Shown: piece by piece, positions 9,130 to 18,825 of the stretch
How the letters are laid out: every line of letters starts with the position of its first letter
Position numbering within the stretch: the stretch's first letter is position 1
DNA from: Clostridia bacterium
GTDB lineage: Bacteria > Bacillota > Clostridia > CAKSNL01 > HGM11501
NCBI GenBank assembly: GCA_900766735.1
Contig: CAAFWO010000040.1
Location: 1-64,000 of the forward strand
DNA length: 64,000 bases
Direction of reading: 5' to 3'
Program-made: the position numbers and the translations under genes
The notes under the pieces: generated by a model
Databases searched by the model: none
What the model saw: only the letters and a program-made list of their open reading frames with translations
What the model was told of the DNA's origin: nothing

Positions 9130-10077
9130 ATGAACATTACATTTCTTGACTCAAGAGCAATAGGCAGCGATATATCGCTTGACGTATTAAGAGAGGTCGG
9201 CAATCTCACGGTCGAGGAAAGGACCGAACAGGACGAGGTCGCCGAAAAGCTTTCGGATACAGAGGTGCTGATCGTCAACAAATTAAAGCTTGATCACGAA
9301 AGCCTTAAGAATGCGAAAAAGCTTAAGCTGATCTGCGTAACTGCGACAGGATATGATAATATAGATGTTGACTATTGCAATGAACACGGCATCGGCGTTT
9401 GCAACGTCGTCGGCTATTCCTCCCACAGCGTCGCACAGGTTACCGCCGCGATGGTTCTTTATCTTTCGACACATCTTTTTGAATATACATCATATGTAAG
9501 AAGCGGCGAATACACAAAAGTCGGCTCACCGAACAAGTTAAGCCCTGTCTTTAATGAATTGTATAAAAAAACCTGGGGAATAATAGGTTACGGCAACATA
9601 GGAAAAGAAGTCGGCGCTGTTGCCTCTGCACTCGGGTGCGACATATTAAAATACAGAAAAACGAAAGTGCCGGACTGTGTGGACTTAGAATATCTCCTTG
9701 AAAATTCGGATATAATCAGCATACATACACCGCTGACAGATGAAACAAGGGGGCTCATCGGCGAAAAAGAGCTTGATATGATGAAAAAAAGCGCAATACT
9801 CGTTAATACCTCGCGCGGAGCGGTGACCGATGAAGCGGCAGTGGCAAAGGCCGTGAAGGATGGAAAGATCGCCGCGTTCGGAACGGATGTCTATTCTCAC
9901 GAGCCGTTCGGGGAGGACGAGCCGCTTTACGAAATCAAGTCACTACCCAACGTCTGCCTGACTCCGCATATGGCATGGGGCGCATTTGAGGCAAGAACAC
10001 GCTGTATCGATGAAATCGCTGAAAATATACGCGATTTTTATGCCGGGGGAACACGCAACAGGGTCGACCTTTATTGA
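9130..10077 (+). CDS. D-isomer-specific 2-hydroxyacid dehydrogenase
   Basis: A 315-residue cytosolic NAD(P)-dependent dehydrogenase interconverting a 2-oxoacid and a D-2-hydroxyacid. The Rossmann motif GIIGYGNIGKEVG is near residue 152. The catalytic triad is visible: Arg in NTSRGAV, Glu in SHEPFG, and His in LTPHMAWGA. The TPHxAW pattern and length resemble glycerate/hydroxypyruvate dehydrogenases, but the substrate cannot be fixed. It is a monocistronic unit with its own promoter. Confidence 0.85.
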   Translation: MNITFLDSRAIGSDISLDVLREVGNLTVEERTEQDEVAEKLSDTEVLIVNKLKLDHESLKNAKKLKLICVTATGYDNIDVDYCNEHGIGVCNVVGYSSHSVAQVTAAMVLYLSTHLFEYTSYVRSGEYTKVGSPNKLSPVFNELYKKTWGIIGYGNIGKEVGAVASALGCDILKYRKTKVPDCVDLEYLLENSDIISIHTPLTDETRGLIGEKELDMMKKSAILVNTSRGAVTDEAAVAKAVKDGKIAAFGTDVYSHEPFGEDEPLYEIKSLPNVCLTPHMAWGAFEARTRCIDEIAENIRDFYAGGTRNRVDLY

Positions 10078-10139
10078 ACGATAATAAACATATTTTGAAA
10101 TAAAGTTAAGTAGTCGTCACGCAGTGCATAAATTGAATA

Positions 10140-10169
10140 TTGATTTTTAACCATATCTTGGTTTATAAT
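10140..10169 (+). promoter_or_regulatory. Candidate promoter of the V-ATPase operon
   Basis: TTGATT (10140-10145) and TATAAT (10164-10169) are 18 bases apart. A second TATAAT lies at 10175-10180, but it lacks an equally good -35 hexamer. The operon starts at 10199. Confidence 0.45.
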
Positions 10170-10198
10170 TAAACTATAATGAAAAGGGGCGGTTATTA

Positions 10199-10510
10199 AT
10201 GGCAAAAGACGCTGTTGAGTTGATAAAAAACGCCGAACAAAGGGCGTATGAGATCGTCAGCAAGGCGAAAGCGGATGCTCAGAAAATGGTCGATGAGGCA
10301 CGCGGCGAGAAAGACGCTATAATGAAAAAGAGCATTTCCGAAGCTGAAAATGAGATCGCCAAGCGTGAGATTGACATTAAAAAAGTCTGTGACGAAAAGT
10401 TCCGGGCAGAAGTCGAAGCTTACAGAAAAGAGAACGAAAGGTGCTTTTCCGAACTGGAGGAAAAGATCGGCCGGACTGCCATGAAGATAGTCCCGGAGAT
10501 ATGTATGTAA
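10199..10510 (+). CDS. ntpF: V-type ATPase peripheral stalk subunit (NtpF/AhaH-like)
   Basis: A 103-residue, strongly charged, alanine- and glutamate-rich helical protein (AEQRAYEIVSKAKADAQ, then DEARGEKDAI). This is typical of the coiled-coil G/H peripheral stalk subunit that pairs with subunit E. It is first in an operon whose order F-I-K-E-C-G-A-B-D matches the Enterococcus hirae ntp operon. It lies 18 bases before subunit I. Assignment rests on position, size and composition more than on motifs. Confidence 0.8.
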   Translation: MAKDAVELIKNAEQRAYEIVSKAKADAQKMVDEARGEKDAIMKKSISEAENEIAKREIDIKKVCDEKFRAEVEAYRKENERCFSELEEKIGRTAMKIVPEICM

Positions 10511-10528
10511 CTCGGGGAGGATGACATT

Positions 10529-12490
10529 ATGAAAGTCAAAATGAAGGCCGTAACGATTTACGGTCTTAAGGAAAACAGAAAAGCCGTAATGGAATTTCTC
10601 CAAAAGAAGGGCTGTGTCGAATTTAAGGAGGCAACAGAGGCTCTTCCGAAGGTTAATACCAGTGACGCCGTCATGAGCTTTGAGCGCTATATTGCAAATT
10701 CGGAAAAGGCGCTTTCAATACTTGATAAGGCAAAACCTGAAAAAAAGCCTTTGCTTTATGCAAGAAAAACACTGCCTGAAAATATGTTTTCGATGACAGT
10801 GAACGAAATCGGCGAGGTTGGCTCTTTAGTCAATTCGATCATAACCGCGGATAAAAAGATCGCAGAGTTAAGGCTTGAAAAAAGCAGACTCAGTTCAAAG
10901 GCGGAGCTTTTGAGCTCATGGAGCGGCCTTGATATTCCGTTAAGCTTTTCGGGCACAAAAAACACCGTTTCAGAGATCGGAACGCTCCCTTATGAAGTGG
11001 ATGACGAAAAGATCGCGGAGCTTTTTTTAGATTGCGACACACCAATATATAAGGAAGTTATTTCGTCATCTAAAACGCTCACCTGTCTGTTTTTCATATA
11101 TTTAAGATCAGATGCGGATAAGGCGCAAAAGGCGATCAGGGAACGTGGAATATCTCCTCCGGCATTCAGCCTTTCGCACCTTTCGGCGACGGAGAAGATC
11201 GCCCAGATAAACGGCAGAATAAAAAAGTGCGAAGAGGAAGAAGCCTCACTTCAAAAGGAGATCGAAAACGCGGCATTGAGAAAAGATGAGGTCAGGCTTT
11301 TTTACGACCACATCAAAATGCGACGCGACAAATATCTTGCGCTTTCCGATGTTGGAATGACGGAAAAAACCTTTGTCGCAGATGGCTATGCTCCCGAAAA
11401 AGCCGCCGACAGCATCAAGGCAGTGCTTGAAGAAAAATATACGGCGTATGTTGAGGTCAAAGAAATTCCGGAGAATGAAGAAGCGCCGGTGCTCCTTCAT
11501 AACAATGGTTTTTCAAGCCCGCTTGAAGGAATTACCGAAACATATGCGATGCCGTCGAAGTTCGACATTGACCCTGATTTTATTATGTCGCTCTTTTACT
11601 ATCTTTTCTTCGGAATGATGTTTTCGGATGCGGGATACGGGCTTTTGCTGATGATAGTCACCGGATACATCGCTTTCTTTTCAAAAGCGGAGATTTCGAC
11701 AAAGAAAAATATGAGAATGTTTTTCTTCTGCGGAGTGTCAACGACTTTCTGGGGGCTGATGTACGGAAGCTTTTTCGGAGACGCCGTGACGCAGATCGGC
11801 AAAACATTCTTCTCGCACCCCGAATGGAAATTCCCGGCGCTTTGGATGGATCCGGTATCACAGCCGTTAAAGCTTTTGATTTTCAGTATCGCACTCGGCG
11901 CTGTGCAGATCATAACAGGCCTTTCAATCTCTGTTCACACCAACTGGAGGAAAGGCGATAAAGTTGCGGCAATCTGCGATTCAGGCTCATGGATATTCGT
12001 TATAGCCGGCATCGGGCTTTACGCCGCGTCGACAGCGTTTGAAAACAGCGGATTTTTGTATTATCCGGGATTGGCAATGATTCTGCTCGGATTTTTAACG
12101 ATCCTTCTGATGAAAGGGCGCGCATCCAAGAACCCGTTCGCGAGAATCGGCTCGGGAATATTGGGGCTTTATAACATCACGGGCTATGTGTCCGACGTGC
12201 TTTCGTATTCGAGACTTATGGCGCTCGGATTATCGACAGGCGTTATCGCACAGGTCGTGAACACCATGGCGACGCTTGCCGGAAAAAACTTTATCGGTGT
12301 TATAATGTTTTTGGCAATATTCTTGATAGGTCATGCGATTAACTTCTCAATCAATATGCTTGGCGCATACGTTCACACGAACAGACTTCAGTATGTTGAG
12401 TTTTTTGGAAAGTTTTATGAAGGCGGAGGAAGAAAATTCTCACCTTTGAAAATGAATACAAATTATTATATTTTTAAGGAGGACAAATAG
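10529..12490 (+). CDS. ntpI: V-type ATPase subunit I (a-type stator subunit)
   Basis: A 653-residue membrane stator. The first 340 residues are a soluble arm rich in coiled coil. The rest holds about seven membrane segments, beginning near SLFYYLFFGMMFSDAGYGLL. The motif SYSRLMALGLSTGVIA carries the conserved arginine (about residue 562) that faces the rotor carboxylate during ion transfer. RBS GGGGAGG precedes the ATG, and the next gene starts two bases after the stop. Confidence 0.95.
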   Translation: MKVKMKAVTIYGLKENRKAVMEFLQKKGCVEFKEATEALPKVNTSDAVMSFERYIANSEKALSILDKAKPEKKPLLYARKTLPENMFSMTVNEIGEVGSLVNSIITADKKIAELRLEKSRLSSKAELLSSWSGLDIPLSFSGTKNTVSEIGTLPYEVDDEKIAELFLDCDTPIYKEVISSSKTLTCLFFIYLRSDADKAQKAIRERGISPPAFSLSHLSATEKIAQINGRIKKCEEEEASLQKEIENAALRKDEVRLFYDHIKMRRDKYLALSDVGMTEKTFVADGYAPEKAADSIKAVLEEKYTAYVEVKEIPENEEAPVLLHNNGFSSPLEGITETYAMPSKFDIDPDFIMSLFYYLFFGMMFSDAGYGLLLMIVTGYIAFFSKAEISTKKNMRMFFFCGVSTTFWGLMYGSFFGDAVTQIGKTFFSHPEWKFPALWMDPVSQPLKLLIFSIALGAVQIITGLSISVHTNWRKGDKVAAICDSGSWIFVIAGIGLYAASTAFENSGFLYYPGLAMILLGFLTILLMKGRASKNPFARIGSGILGLYNITGYVSDVLSYSRLMALGLSTGVIAQVVNTMATLAGKNFIGVIMFLAIFLIGHAINFSINMLGAYVHTNRLQYVEFFGKFYEGGGRKFSPLKMNTNYYIFKEDK

Positions 12491-12491
12491 T

Positions 12492-12959
12492 ATGGGACTG
12501 TTTTATGCATTGTTAGGTGCCGCATTGGCGGTTGGAGTTGCGGGCGTCGGCTCCGCTAAAGGTGTCGGAATCGCGTCGGAGGCGGCCGCAGGTGTTGTGA
12601 CGGAGGATCCGTCGAAATTCGGCAAACTCCTGGTTCTTCAGCTTCTTCCCGGCACACAGGGACTTTACGGTCTTATCATCGGAATAATGGTTCTTATTAA
12701 TACCGGCGTTTTGTCGGGCGCAGGAAATGCCGAAATGGCAACAACGACAGGTCTTTTCTACCTTGCGGCGTGCCTTCCCATGGCGATCGGCGGCCTTTTC
12801 TCGGGTATCAGCCAGGGCCGTGTTGCGGCAACGGGCGCAAACATCGTTGCAAAAAAGCCCGAGGAGTCGTCAAAGGCTATTGTTTCCGCGTCGCTCGTTG
12901 AGCTTTATGCACTTTTAGCATTCATAACATCGTTCCTTATGATTATAAACATTAAATAA
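12492..12959 (+). CDS. ntpK: V-type ATPase proteolipid c subunit, predicted Na+ type
   Basis: A 155-residue duplicated c subunit with four membrane helices forming the rotor ring. The carboxylate is Glu137 in SLVELYALLAF. Leu52, Thr55 and Gln56 in LLPGTQGLYG and Gln108 in GISQGR line up in spacing with the Na+ ligands described for E. hirae NtpK (Leu61, Thr64, Gln65, Gln110, Glu139). I therefore predict sodium coupling; this is motif comparison, not measurement. The coupling fits the Na+ decarboxylase pump encoded elsewhere in the window. Confidence 0.93.
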   Translation: MGLFYALLGAALAVGVAGVGSAKGVGIASEAAAGVVTEDPSKFGKLLVLQLLPGTQGLYGLIIGIMVLINTGVLSGAGNAEMATTTGLFYLAACLPMAIGGLFSGISQGRVAATGANIVAKKPEESSKAIVSASLVELYALLAFITSFLMIINIK

Positions 12960-12974
12960 TTTAAGGAGGAACTT

Positions 12975-13550
12975 ATGGATCAGCTTGACAAAATTATTTC
13001 GCACATCGAAGCCGAAGCGAAAAAAGAGGCTGAATCTATCTTGGCGGACGCAAGGATAAAATGCGAAGAACTGATCAAAGACGCAAAAGCCGAGGCAAAA
13101 AAAGAGAAGGATTCAGCTCTTGAAGCGCAGAAATCAAGGGAAGAACGGGAATATGAGGCGACGCTTTCTTCGATTGAACGCGAAAAAAGAATGATCAACT
13201 TAAGAAACAAAGCAGCCGTAATTGACCGCACAACAGATGAAGCAAAAAAAATCATCGGTAAGATGGATTTTCCCGAATACGAGAAAAACATTCTCTCGTT
13301 AGCCGAAAAATATTCCGATAAAAGCAAAAAAGGCGAGGTCTATATGGCCGATCCCGATATTGAAAAGCTTTCGGACAGGGCGAAGGAAAAGTTTTCGCTT
13401 CTCGGCCTTGAAGTTAAGCCCGGCGGAAACGATTTTCCGAAGGGAATCATCATTAAATACGGAGACGTGGAGGAAACCTGCACTATAGACGCACTTTTCC
13501 GTGAGAAAAAGGAACATCTTAACGATATTATAGCTAAAGAACTACTCTAA
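12975..13550 (+). CDS. ntpE: V-type ATPase subunit E
   Basis: A 191-residue peripheral stalk subunit. The N-terminal two thirds is a long helix (IEAEAKKEAESILADARIKCEELIKDAKAEAKKEK). The C-terminal globular part ends in VEETCTIDALFREKKEHLNDIIAKELL, which binds the top of the A3B3 head. RBS AAGGAGGAAC precedes the ATG. It sits between the c subunit and subunit C, the usual place. Confidence 0.92.
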   Translation: MDQLDKIISHIEAEAKKEAESILADARIKCEELIKDAKAEAKKEKDSALEAQKSREEREYEATLSSIEREKRMINLRNKAAVIDRTTDEAKKIIGKMDFPEYEKNILSLAEKYSDKSKKGEVYMADPDIEKLSDRAKEKFSLLGLEVKPGGNDFPKGIIIKYGDVEETCTIDALFREKKEHLNDIIAKELL

Positions 13551-13563
13551 AGGGTGATTTGCA

Positions 13564-14526
13564 TTGAACAGCATTGATTACGCTTACAGCGTTGCACACA
13601 TAAGAGCAATTGAAAATTCACTTTTGACGAAAGCCGATTTTGACAATATGCTCACTTTGTCTTACGATAGCGCATTAAGACTGCTGTCCGAAAAGGGATA
13701 TGACACAGAATCCGATAAAATCGGAGATATTCTTTTAAAAAGAGTCTCGGACACATGGGAGCTTGTTTTATCCTCGGCCCCGGATAAGTCGCTTTTGGAC
13801 ATTTTGCTATATGAAAATGACTTTGAGAATTTAAAGACGGTCTTAAAAGGCATTTTCACAGATTCCGAGCTTTATAGGAAGCTTCTTCTGACTCCGAGCG
13901 TATCCGACTGGACGCAAAACAGCTGTTTTATTGCGGAAAAGAACTTTTCCGCCTTGCCGGATGAATTTAAGAAGTGCACAAACGACGCGTTTGAGATTTT
14001 AGCGCTCTCTTTGGACTCTGACAGAGCGGATGCGATCGTTGATTCTGAATGTATGGCGCTGATGTATCGCCTGGCAAAGAAAAGCGGCAACGATTTTATC
14101 TTAAATATCGTAAAACTGAAAAACACGCTAAAGAACATAAGAACGGCATACAGAGCCGCCGCGGCAAATAAGGGTGCTAACTTTTTAGACCTTGCGCTGA
14201 GTGAGTATTCGTATCTTAATAAGAATGCGCTGATCAAAGCCGCGCTCGAAGGAACTGACGCGGTGGCAGATGTCCTCTCATCCGACGGATACGGTGATGC
14301 GGCCGCATTCATAAAGGATTCATATTCCCGGTTTGAGGTCTATGCTGATGATAAAATAAGCGATACCGCAAAAAATTCGATCTATACATCGTTCGGTGTT
14401 GAGCCTTTGATAGCATATCTTTTTAAGGTTATGACAGAGGTTAAAAACATCAGGATAATATTGACCGCCAAGACAAATAAAATTGACGAAGGCGAGATAA
14501 GGGCGCGGATGCGCGCCCTTGTATGA
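13564..14526 (+). CDS. ntpC: V-type ATPase subunit C (AC39/d type)
   Basis: A 320-residue, mostly helical funnel subunit that links the central shaft to the membrane ring. The N-terminus DYAYSVAHIRAIENSLL and the C-terminus EPLIAYLFKVMTEVKNIRIIL are typical of the family. The start is a TTG at 13564 with an AAAGGGTG ribosome binding site; no in-frame ATG serves better. The start region of subunit F overlaps its last codons. Confidence 0.92.
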   Translation: MNSIDYAYSVAHIRAIENSLLTKADFDNMLTLSYDSALRLLSEKGYDTESDKIGDILLKRVSDTWELVLSSAPDKSLLDILLYENDFENLKTVLKGIFTDSELYRKLLLTPSVSDWTQNSCFIAEKNFSALPDEFKKCTNDAFEILALSLDSDRADAIVDSECMALMYRLAKKSGNDFILNIVKLKNTLKNIRTAYRAAAANKGANFLDLALSEYSYLNKNALIKAALEGTDAVADVLSSDGYGDAAAFIKDSYSRFEVYADDKISDTAKNSIYTSFGVEPLIAYLFKVMTEVKNIRIILTAKTNKIDEGEIRARMRALV

Positions 14527-14536
14527 GGTGATTATA

Positions 14537-14851
14537 TTGCGCGACATATGTATTATAGGCGACTATGACAGTGTGTGCGGCTACGGTGTGCTCGGAATTA
14601 AGGTCTACGCGGTTTCAGACAAAATTGACGCGGCCGATATATTAAAAAAGACGGCCGTGACCGCAAAGATCATATTAATAACAGAGCCTCTTGCCGAGGT
14701 GCTTCAAAACGAAATTGATCTTATGAAAGATAAGGCGCTTCCGGCAGTGATTCCCGTTCCTTCGCTTACCGGCAGTTCGGGTTTTGCAAAAGCACGCATT
14801 TCGGAAGCTGTCAAACAGGCGGTTGGCTCCGATATTTCTTTCGGAGAATAA
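14537..14851 (+). CDS. ntpG: V-type ATPase subunit F
   Basis: A 104-residue central-stalk subunit that binds subunit D. The N-terminus DICIIGDYDSVCGYGVLGIKVY and the middle AKIILITEPLAE match the Rossmann-like F family. The frame is open from 14519, but GAGGTG at 14525-14530 is properly spaced for the TTG at 14537, so I choose that start. The E. hirae counterpart is named NtpG. Confidence 0.9.
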   Translation: MRDICIIGDYDSVCGYGVLGIKVYAVSDKIDAADILKKTAVTAKIILITEPLAEVLQNEIDLMKDKALPAVIPVPSLTGSSGFAKARISEAVKQAVGSDISFGE

Positions 14852-14876
14852 TAAATACTGAAACGGAGAGTTAGAT

Positions 14877-16646
14877 ATGCCAAAAGGAAAAATCACAAAG
14901 GTTTCCGGCCCGCTGGTTATTGCATCCGGCATGAGGGATGCGGATATGTATGATGTTGTGAAAGTCAGCAAATTGGGACTTATCGGCGAAATAATCGAAA
15001 TGCACGGCGATAAGGCGTCGATTCAGGTTTATGAGGAAACTTCCGGTCTCGGCCCGGGGGAGGACGTTATTTCAACCGGCGCTCCGCTTTCCGTGGAGCT
15101 CGGCCCCGGCCTTATCGGCGGAATATATGACGGAATTCAGCGCCCGCTTAAGGCTATTATGGAAAAGGTAGGGACAAACCTTGAACGCGGTGTCAGTGTT
15201 CATTCGCTCGACCGTGAAAAGGTTTGGCACTTTGATGCGGCGGCAAATGTCGGCGACAAGGTCGTTCCAGGCGATATTTTGGGAACGGTTAACGAGACGG
15301 ACGCGGTCGTTCACAAAATTATGGTTCCCAACGGCGTGGCCGGTGTCATTTCCGAAATCAAATCCGGAGACTATAAGCTTGACGACACGGTTTATAAGAT
15401 AAAAAACGATAAGGGCGAAGAAAAAGAATATACCCTTATGCAAAAGTGGCCTGTCAGAGTCGGCAGACCGTATAAAAAGAAGCTGATTCCGACTGTTCCG
15501 CTTGTATCTGGTCAGAGAAGTATCGACACACTGTTTCCGATCGCAAAGGGCGGTATCGCGGCGATTCCCGGCCCTTTCGGAAGCGGAAAGACGGTCGTTC
15601 AGCACCAGCTTGCAAAGTGGGCGGACGCGGATATTATCGTATATATCGGCTGCGGAGAGCGCGGAAACGAAATGACCGACGTTCTTAATGAGTTCCCGGA
15701 GATCAAAGATCCCAAAACGGGAAAGACACTTATGGAAAGAACCGTTCTTATCGCAAACACGTCCGATATGCCCGTTGCGGCGCGTGAAGCCTCGGTATAT
15801 ACCGGAATCACGATTGCCGAATATTTCAGAGATATGGGCTATTCCGTCGCACTGATGGCGGATTCCACATCAAGATGGGCAGAGGCGCTTCGTGAAATGA
15901 GCGGCCGCCTTGAAGAAATGCCCGGTGAGGAAGGCTATCCTGCATACCTCGGAAGCAGACTCGCGCAGTTCTATGAAAGAGCCGGCCATGTTGTCTGCAA
16001 CGGAAGTGACGACAGGGAAGGCGCGCTTTCGGCAATCGGCGCAGTTTCACCTCCCGGAGGCGACATTTCAGAGCCTGTTTCTCAGGCGACGTTAAGAATA
16101 GTAAAGGTTTTCTGGGGACTCGATTCAGCGCTTGCGTATAAGAGGCATTTCCCGGCCATCAACTGGCTTAAGAGCTATTCATTATACACCGACTCTTTGA
16201 AAAACTGGTTCTGCGAGAATATCGCGTCTGACTGGTTTGATCAAAGAGCGAGAATAATGCGCATCCTTCAGGACGAGGCAGAGCTTGAGGAAATCGTCCA
16301 GCTCGTCGGAATCGACGCGCTGTCCTCTAACGACAGATTAAAGCTTGAGGTTGCCCGTTCAATAAGAGAGGACTATCTGCATCAGGACGCATTCCACGAG
16401 GTGGACACCTATGCGTCGCTTGATAAGCAGTACATTATGATGGAACTCATTTTGAAGTTTTACGACCTGGCGCTTTCTGCGCTTGATAACGGAGCGGATA
16501 TTAAAAAGCTGATCTCCTTGCCTGTAAGAGAGGCGATCGGAAGATTTAAATACACTCCGGAGAGCGAAATGCGCTCGGAATTTGACAGCGTGATTGCTGA
16601 AATGAAGAGTGAAATTGACGATCTGACGAAAGGGGATGAGCACTGA
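14877..16646 (+). CDS. ntpA: V-type ATP synthase subunit A (catalytic)
   Basis: A 589-residue catalytic subunit of the A3B3 head, hydrolysing or synthesising ATP. The Walker A motif GPFGSGKTVVQHQ is near residue 235. A Walker B region (YSVALMADSTSRWAEALREMSGRLEEMPGEEGYP) follows, as in V/A-type A subunits. Length and the non-homologous insertion before the P-loop fit the family. It ends in a one-base overlap with the subunit B start. Confidence 0.97.
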   Translation: MPKGKITKVSGPLVIASGMRDADMYDVVKVSKLGLIGEIIEMHGDKASIQVYEETSGLGPGEDVISTGAPLSVELGPGLIGGIYDGIQRPLKAIMEKVGTNLERGVSVHSLDREKVWHFDAAANVGDKVVPGDILGTVNETDAVVHKIMVPNGVAGVISEIKSGDYKLDDTVYKIKNDKGEEKEYTLMQKWPVRVGRPYKKKLIPTVPLVSGQRSIDTLFPIAKGGIAAIPGPFGSGKTVVQHQLAKWADADIIVYIGCGERGNEMTDVLNEFPEIKDPKTGKTLMERTVLIANTSDMPVAAREASVYTGITIAEYFRDMGYSVALMADSTSRWAEALREMSGRLEEMPGEEGYPAYLGSRLAQFYERAGHVVCNGSDDREGALSAIGAVSPPGGDISEPVSQATLRIVKVFWGLDSALAYKRHFPAINWLKSYSLYTDSLKNWFCENIASDWFDQRARIMRILQDEAELEEIVQLVGIDALSSNDRLKLEVARSIREDYLHQDAFHEVDTYASLDKQYIMMELILKFYDLALSALDNGADIKKLISLPVREAIGRFKYTPESEMRSEFDSVIAEMKSEIDDLTKGDEH

Positions 16647-18025
16647 TGCCGAAAGAATATCGCACAATACAAGAGGTTGCAGGACCTCTGATGCTCGTTA
16701 AGGACGTCGATCATGCATCATACAACGAAATCGGTGAAATTGAGCTTGCGTCCGGCGATATAAGGCGTTGCCGCGTCCTTGAGGTCAACAATTCGGACGT
16801 ATTAGTTCAGCTTTTCGAAAACAGCGCCGGAATCAACCTTCAGAACAGTAAGGTTCGCTTCCTTGGGCGCGGAATAGAGCTCGGCGTGTCTGAGGATATG
16901 CTCGGCCGAGTGTTTGACGGAATGGGAAACCCGATAGACGGCGGCCCGGAAATAATCCCCGAAAAACGAATCGACATAAACGGTGTGCCGATGAATCCGG
17001 CGGCGCGTGACTATCCGTCCGAGTTTATCGAAACCGGAGTTTCCGCTATTGACGGCCTTAACACGCTCGTACGCGGACAGAAGCTCCCGATCTTTTCCGG
17101 AAGCGGACTCCCGCATGCAAGCCTTGCGGCGCAGATCGCCCGTCAGGCCAAGGTAAAGGGCAAAGATGAAAAGTTTGCCGTTGTTTTCGCGGCAATGGGC
17201 ATAACATTCGAAGAAGCCGATTTCTTCAAGCAGGAATTTATCAAAACAGGAGCGATGGAGCGCACAGTTCTTTTCGTAAACCTTGCAAACGACCCCGCGA
17301 TTGAGAGGATCGCAACGCCGAAAATGGCGCTCACCGCCGCGGAATATCTCGCGTTTGACCGCGGAATGCACGTTCTTGTTATTATGACCGATATTACAAA
17401 CTATGCCGACGCATTGCGTGAGATCTCCGCCGCACGAAAGGAAGTGCCCGGAAGACGCGGCTATCCCGGCTATATGTATACCGACCTTGCGACGCTTTAT
17501 GAGCGCGCTGGAAGGCTTAAGGGCAAGGACGGTTCGATAACACTTATCCCGATTCTCACCATGCCGGAGGACGACAAGACTCACCCGATTCCCGATCTTA
17601 CGGGCTATATCACGGAAGGGCAGATTATTTTATCGCGGGAGCTTTACAGAAAGAACATTGAACCTCCGATAAACGTTTTGCCTTCGCTTTCCAGACTTAA
17701 GGATAAAGGAATAGGCGAGGGGAAGACGAGAGCCGACCATGCCAACACGATGAACCAGCTTTTTGCCGCCTATGCAAGAGGAAAGGACGCAAAGGAACTG
17801 ATGTCGATCCTCGGCGAGGCCGCCCTTTCGGATGTGGACAAGCTTTATGCCGAGTTTGCCGAGCGTTTCGAAGAGGAATATGTGTCTCAGGGGTATTATA
17901 ACGACCGGTCGATTGAGGAGACGCTTGAAATCGGCTGGAAGCTCCTTTCGATACTTCCGAAGAGTGAGCTTAAGCGAATCAAGAGCGAATATATCGAAAA
18001 ATATTATAAGGGTAACGAACAATGA
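16646..18025 (+). CDS. ntpB: V-type ATP synthase subunit B (regulatory)
   Basis: A 459-residue non-catalytic head subunit. It starts MPKEYRTIQEVAGPLMLV. It contains GRVFDGMGNPIDGGP and FSGSGLPHASLAAQIARQAK, where a degenerate P-loop replaces GxxxxGKT. It also has the Arg-bearing region DLATLYERAGR that completes the neighbouring catalytic site. It overlaps subunit D by four bases (ATGA). Confidence 0.97.
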   Translation: MPKEYRTIQEVAGPLMLVKDVDHASYNEIGEIELASGDIRRCRVLEVNNSDVLVQLFENSAGINLQNSKVRFLGRGIELGVSEDMLGRVFDGMGNPIDGGPEIIPEKRIDINGVPMNPAARDYPSEFIETGVSAIDGLNTLVRGQKLPIFSGSGLPHASLAAQIARQAKVKGKDEKFAVVFAAMGITFEEADFFKQEFIKTGAMERTVLFVNLANDPAIERIATPKMALTAAEYLAFDRGMHVLVIMTDITNYADALREISAARKEVPGRRGYPGYMYTDLATLYERAGRLKGKDGSITLIPILTMPEDDKTHPIPDLTGYITEGQIILSRELYRKNIEPPINVLPSLSRLKDKGIGEGKTRADHANTMNQLFAAYARGKDAKELMSILGEAALSDVDKLYAEFAERFEEEYVSQGYYNDRSIEETLEIGWKLLSILPKSELKRIKSEYIEKYYKGNEQ

Positions 18026-18675
18026 GCGTTTTAAATGTAAACCCCACCAGAATGGAGCTCACGAACCTTAAAAAGAAGCTCGCCGTCGCGAGAAAGGGCC
18101 ATAAGCTCCTTAAGGATAAGCGCGACGAGATGATGCGACGGTTTTTGGATATTGTAAAAGAAAACCGTTCGCTTCGCGACGAAGTGGAACACGAGCTTCT
18201 CTCTGCGGAAAAAAAGATTATGCTCGCAAAGGCCGTGATGGGTGAAAAGACGCTCACATCGTCGCTCATGCTTCCGAAAAGCCGCGCGGCATTGGCTCTC
18301 GGCGAAAAGAATATTATGAGCGTTCCGATTCCGGAGTTTCGCCTTTTGGATAAGGGCGAAAACGTTCTGCCATACGGCTTTGCAACAACGGCCGGTGAGC
18401 TTGACGAGGGTATTTTTGCCCTTGAGGATACTATGCCGAAACTTATCAAGCTCGCGGAATCCGAAAACGCGATCGAGCTTCTCGCATCGGAAATCGAGAA
18501 GACAAGGCGCAGAGTTAACGCCTTGGAGCATGTCATGATACCGAATTATGAGGACACGATAAAGTATATCACGATGAAGCTTGACGAAAACGAGCGCTCG
18601 AATACGGCGCGGCTCATGAAGGTCAAGGATATGATGATCGAAGAAACAATTGAAGAAAAACGCGCAGCTCAGTAA
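18022..18675 (+). CDS. ntpD: V-type ATP synthase subunit D (central shaft)
   Basis: A 217-residue rotor shaft. The N-terminal helix NPTRMELTNLKKKLAVARKGHKLLKDKRDEMMRRF is diagnostic. The C-terminal antiparallel helix includes RRRVNALEHVMIPNYEDTIKYI. Last gene of the operon, followed by a terminator. No H or J homologues follow, unlike the full E. hirae operon. Confidence 0.96.
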   Translation: MSVLNVNPTRMELTNLKKKLAVARKGHKLLKDKRDEMMRRFLDIVKENRSLRDEVEHELLSAEKKIMLAKAVMGEKTLTSSLMLPKSRAALALGEKNIMSVPIPEFRLLDKGENVLPYGFATTAGELDEGIFALEDTMPKLIKLAESENAIELLASEIEKTRRRVNALEHVMIPNYEDTIKYITMKLDENERSNTARLMKVKDMMIEETIEEKRAAQ

Positions 18676-18681
18676 GTGCGA

Positions 18682-18712
18682 AAAAAACTCTGTAATCATT
18701 ACAGAGTTTTTT
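18682..18712 (+). terminator. Terminator of the V-ATPase operon
   Basis: An A-run leads into ACTCTGT pairing with ACAGAGT, closed by TTTTTT. It separates the housekeeping operon from the AT-rich RHS island. Confidence 0.85.
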
Positions 18713-18752
18713 ATGTTTTAAATTATGCAAAAAATCAATTTTGTGCTAAATC

Positions 18753-18781
18753 TTGACAAAGTTTACCATGGATGCTACAAT
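18753..18781 (+). promoter_or_regulatory. Consensus promoter at the head of the RHS orphan array
   Basis: TTGACA (18753-18758) and TACAAT (18776-18781) are exactly 17 bases apart. The first feature downstream is a truncated toxin tail without a start codon, and the first credible start is the gene at 19020. The promoter would therefore supply mainly the immunity-like genes. Confidence 0.7.
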
Positions 18782-18825
18782 AATTACAGTCGATCTTTGA
18801 TTGGCTGCGATTGTGAAAAGCTTAG

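Noticed and set aside
14862..14873. AACGGAGAGTTA before the V-ATPase A gene, matching 12 bases of the RHS-island repeat
   Set aside because: Here it is simply the GGAG ribosome binding site region of subunit A; the match is probably chance.
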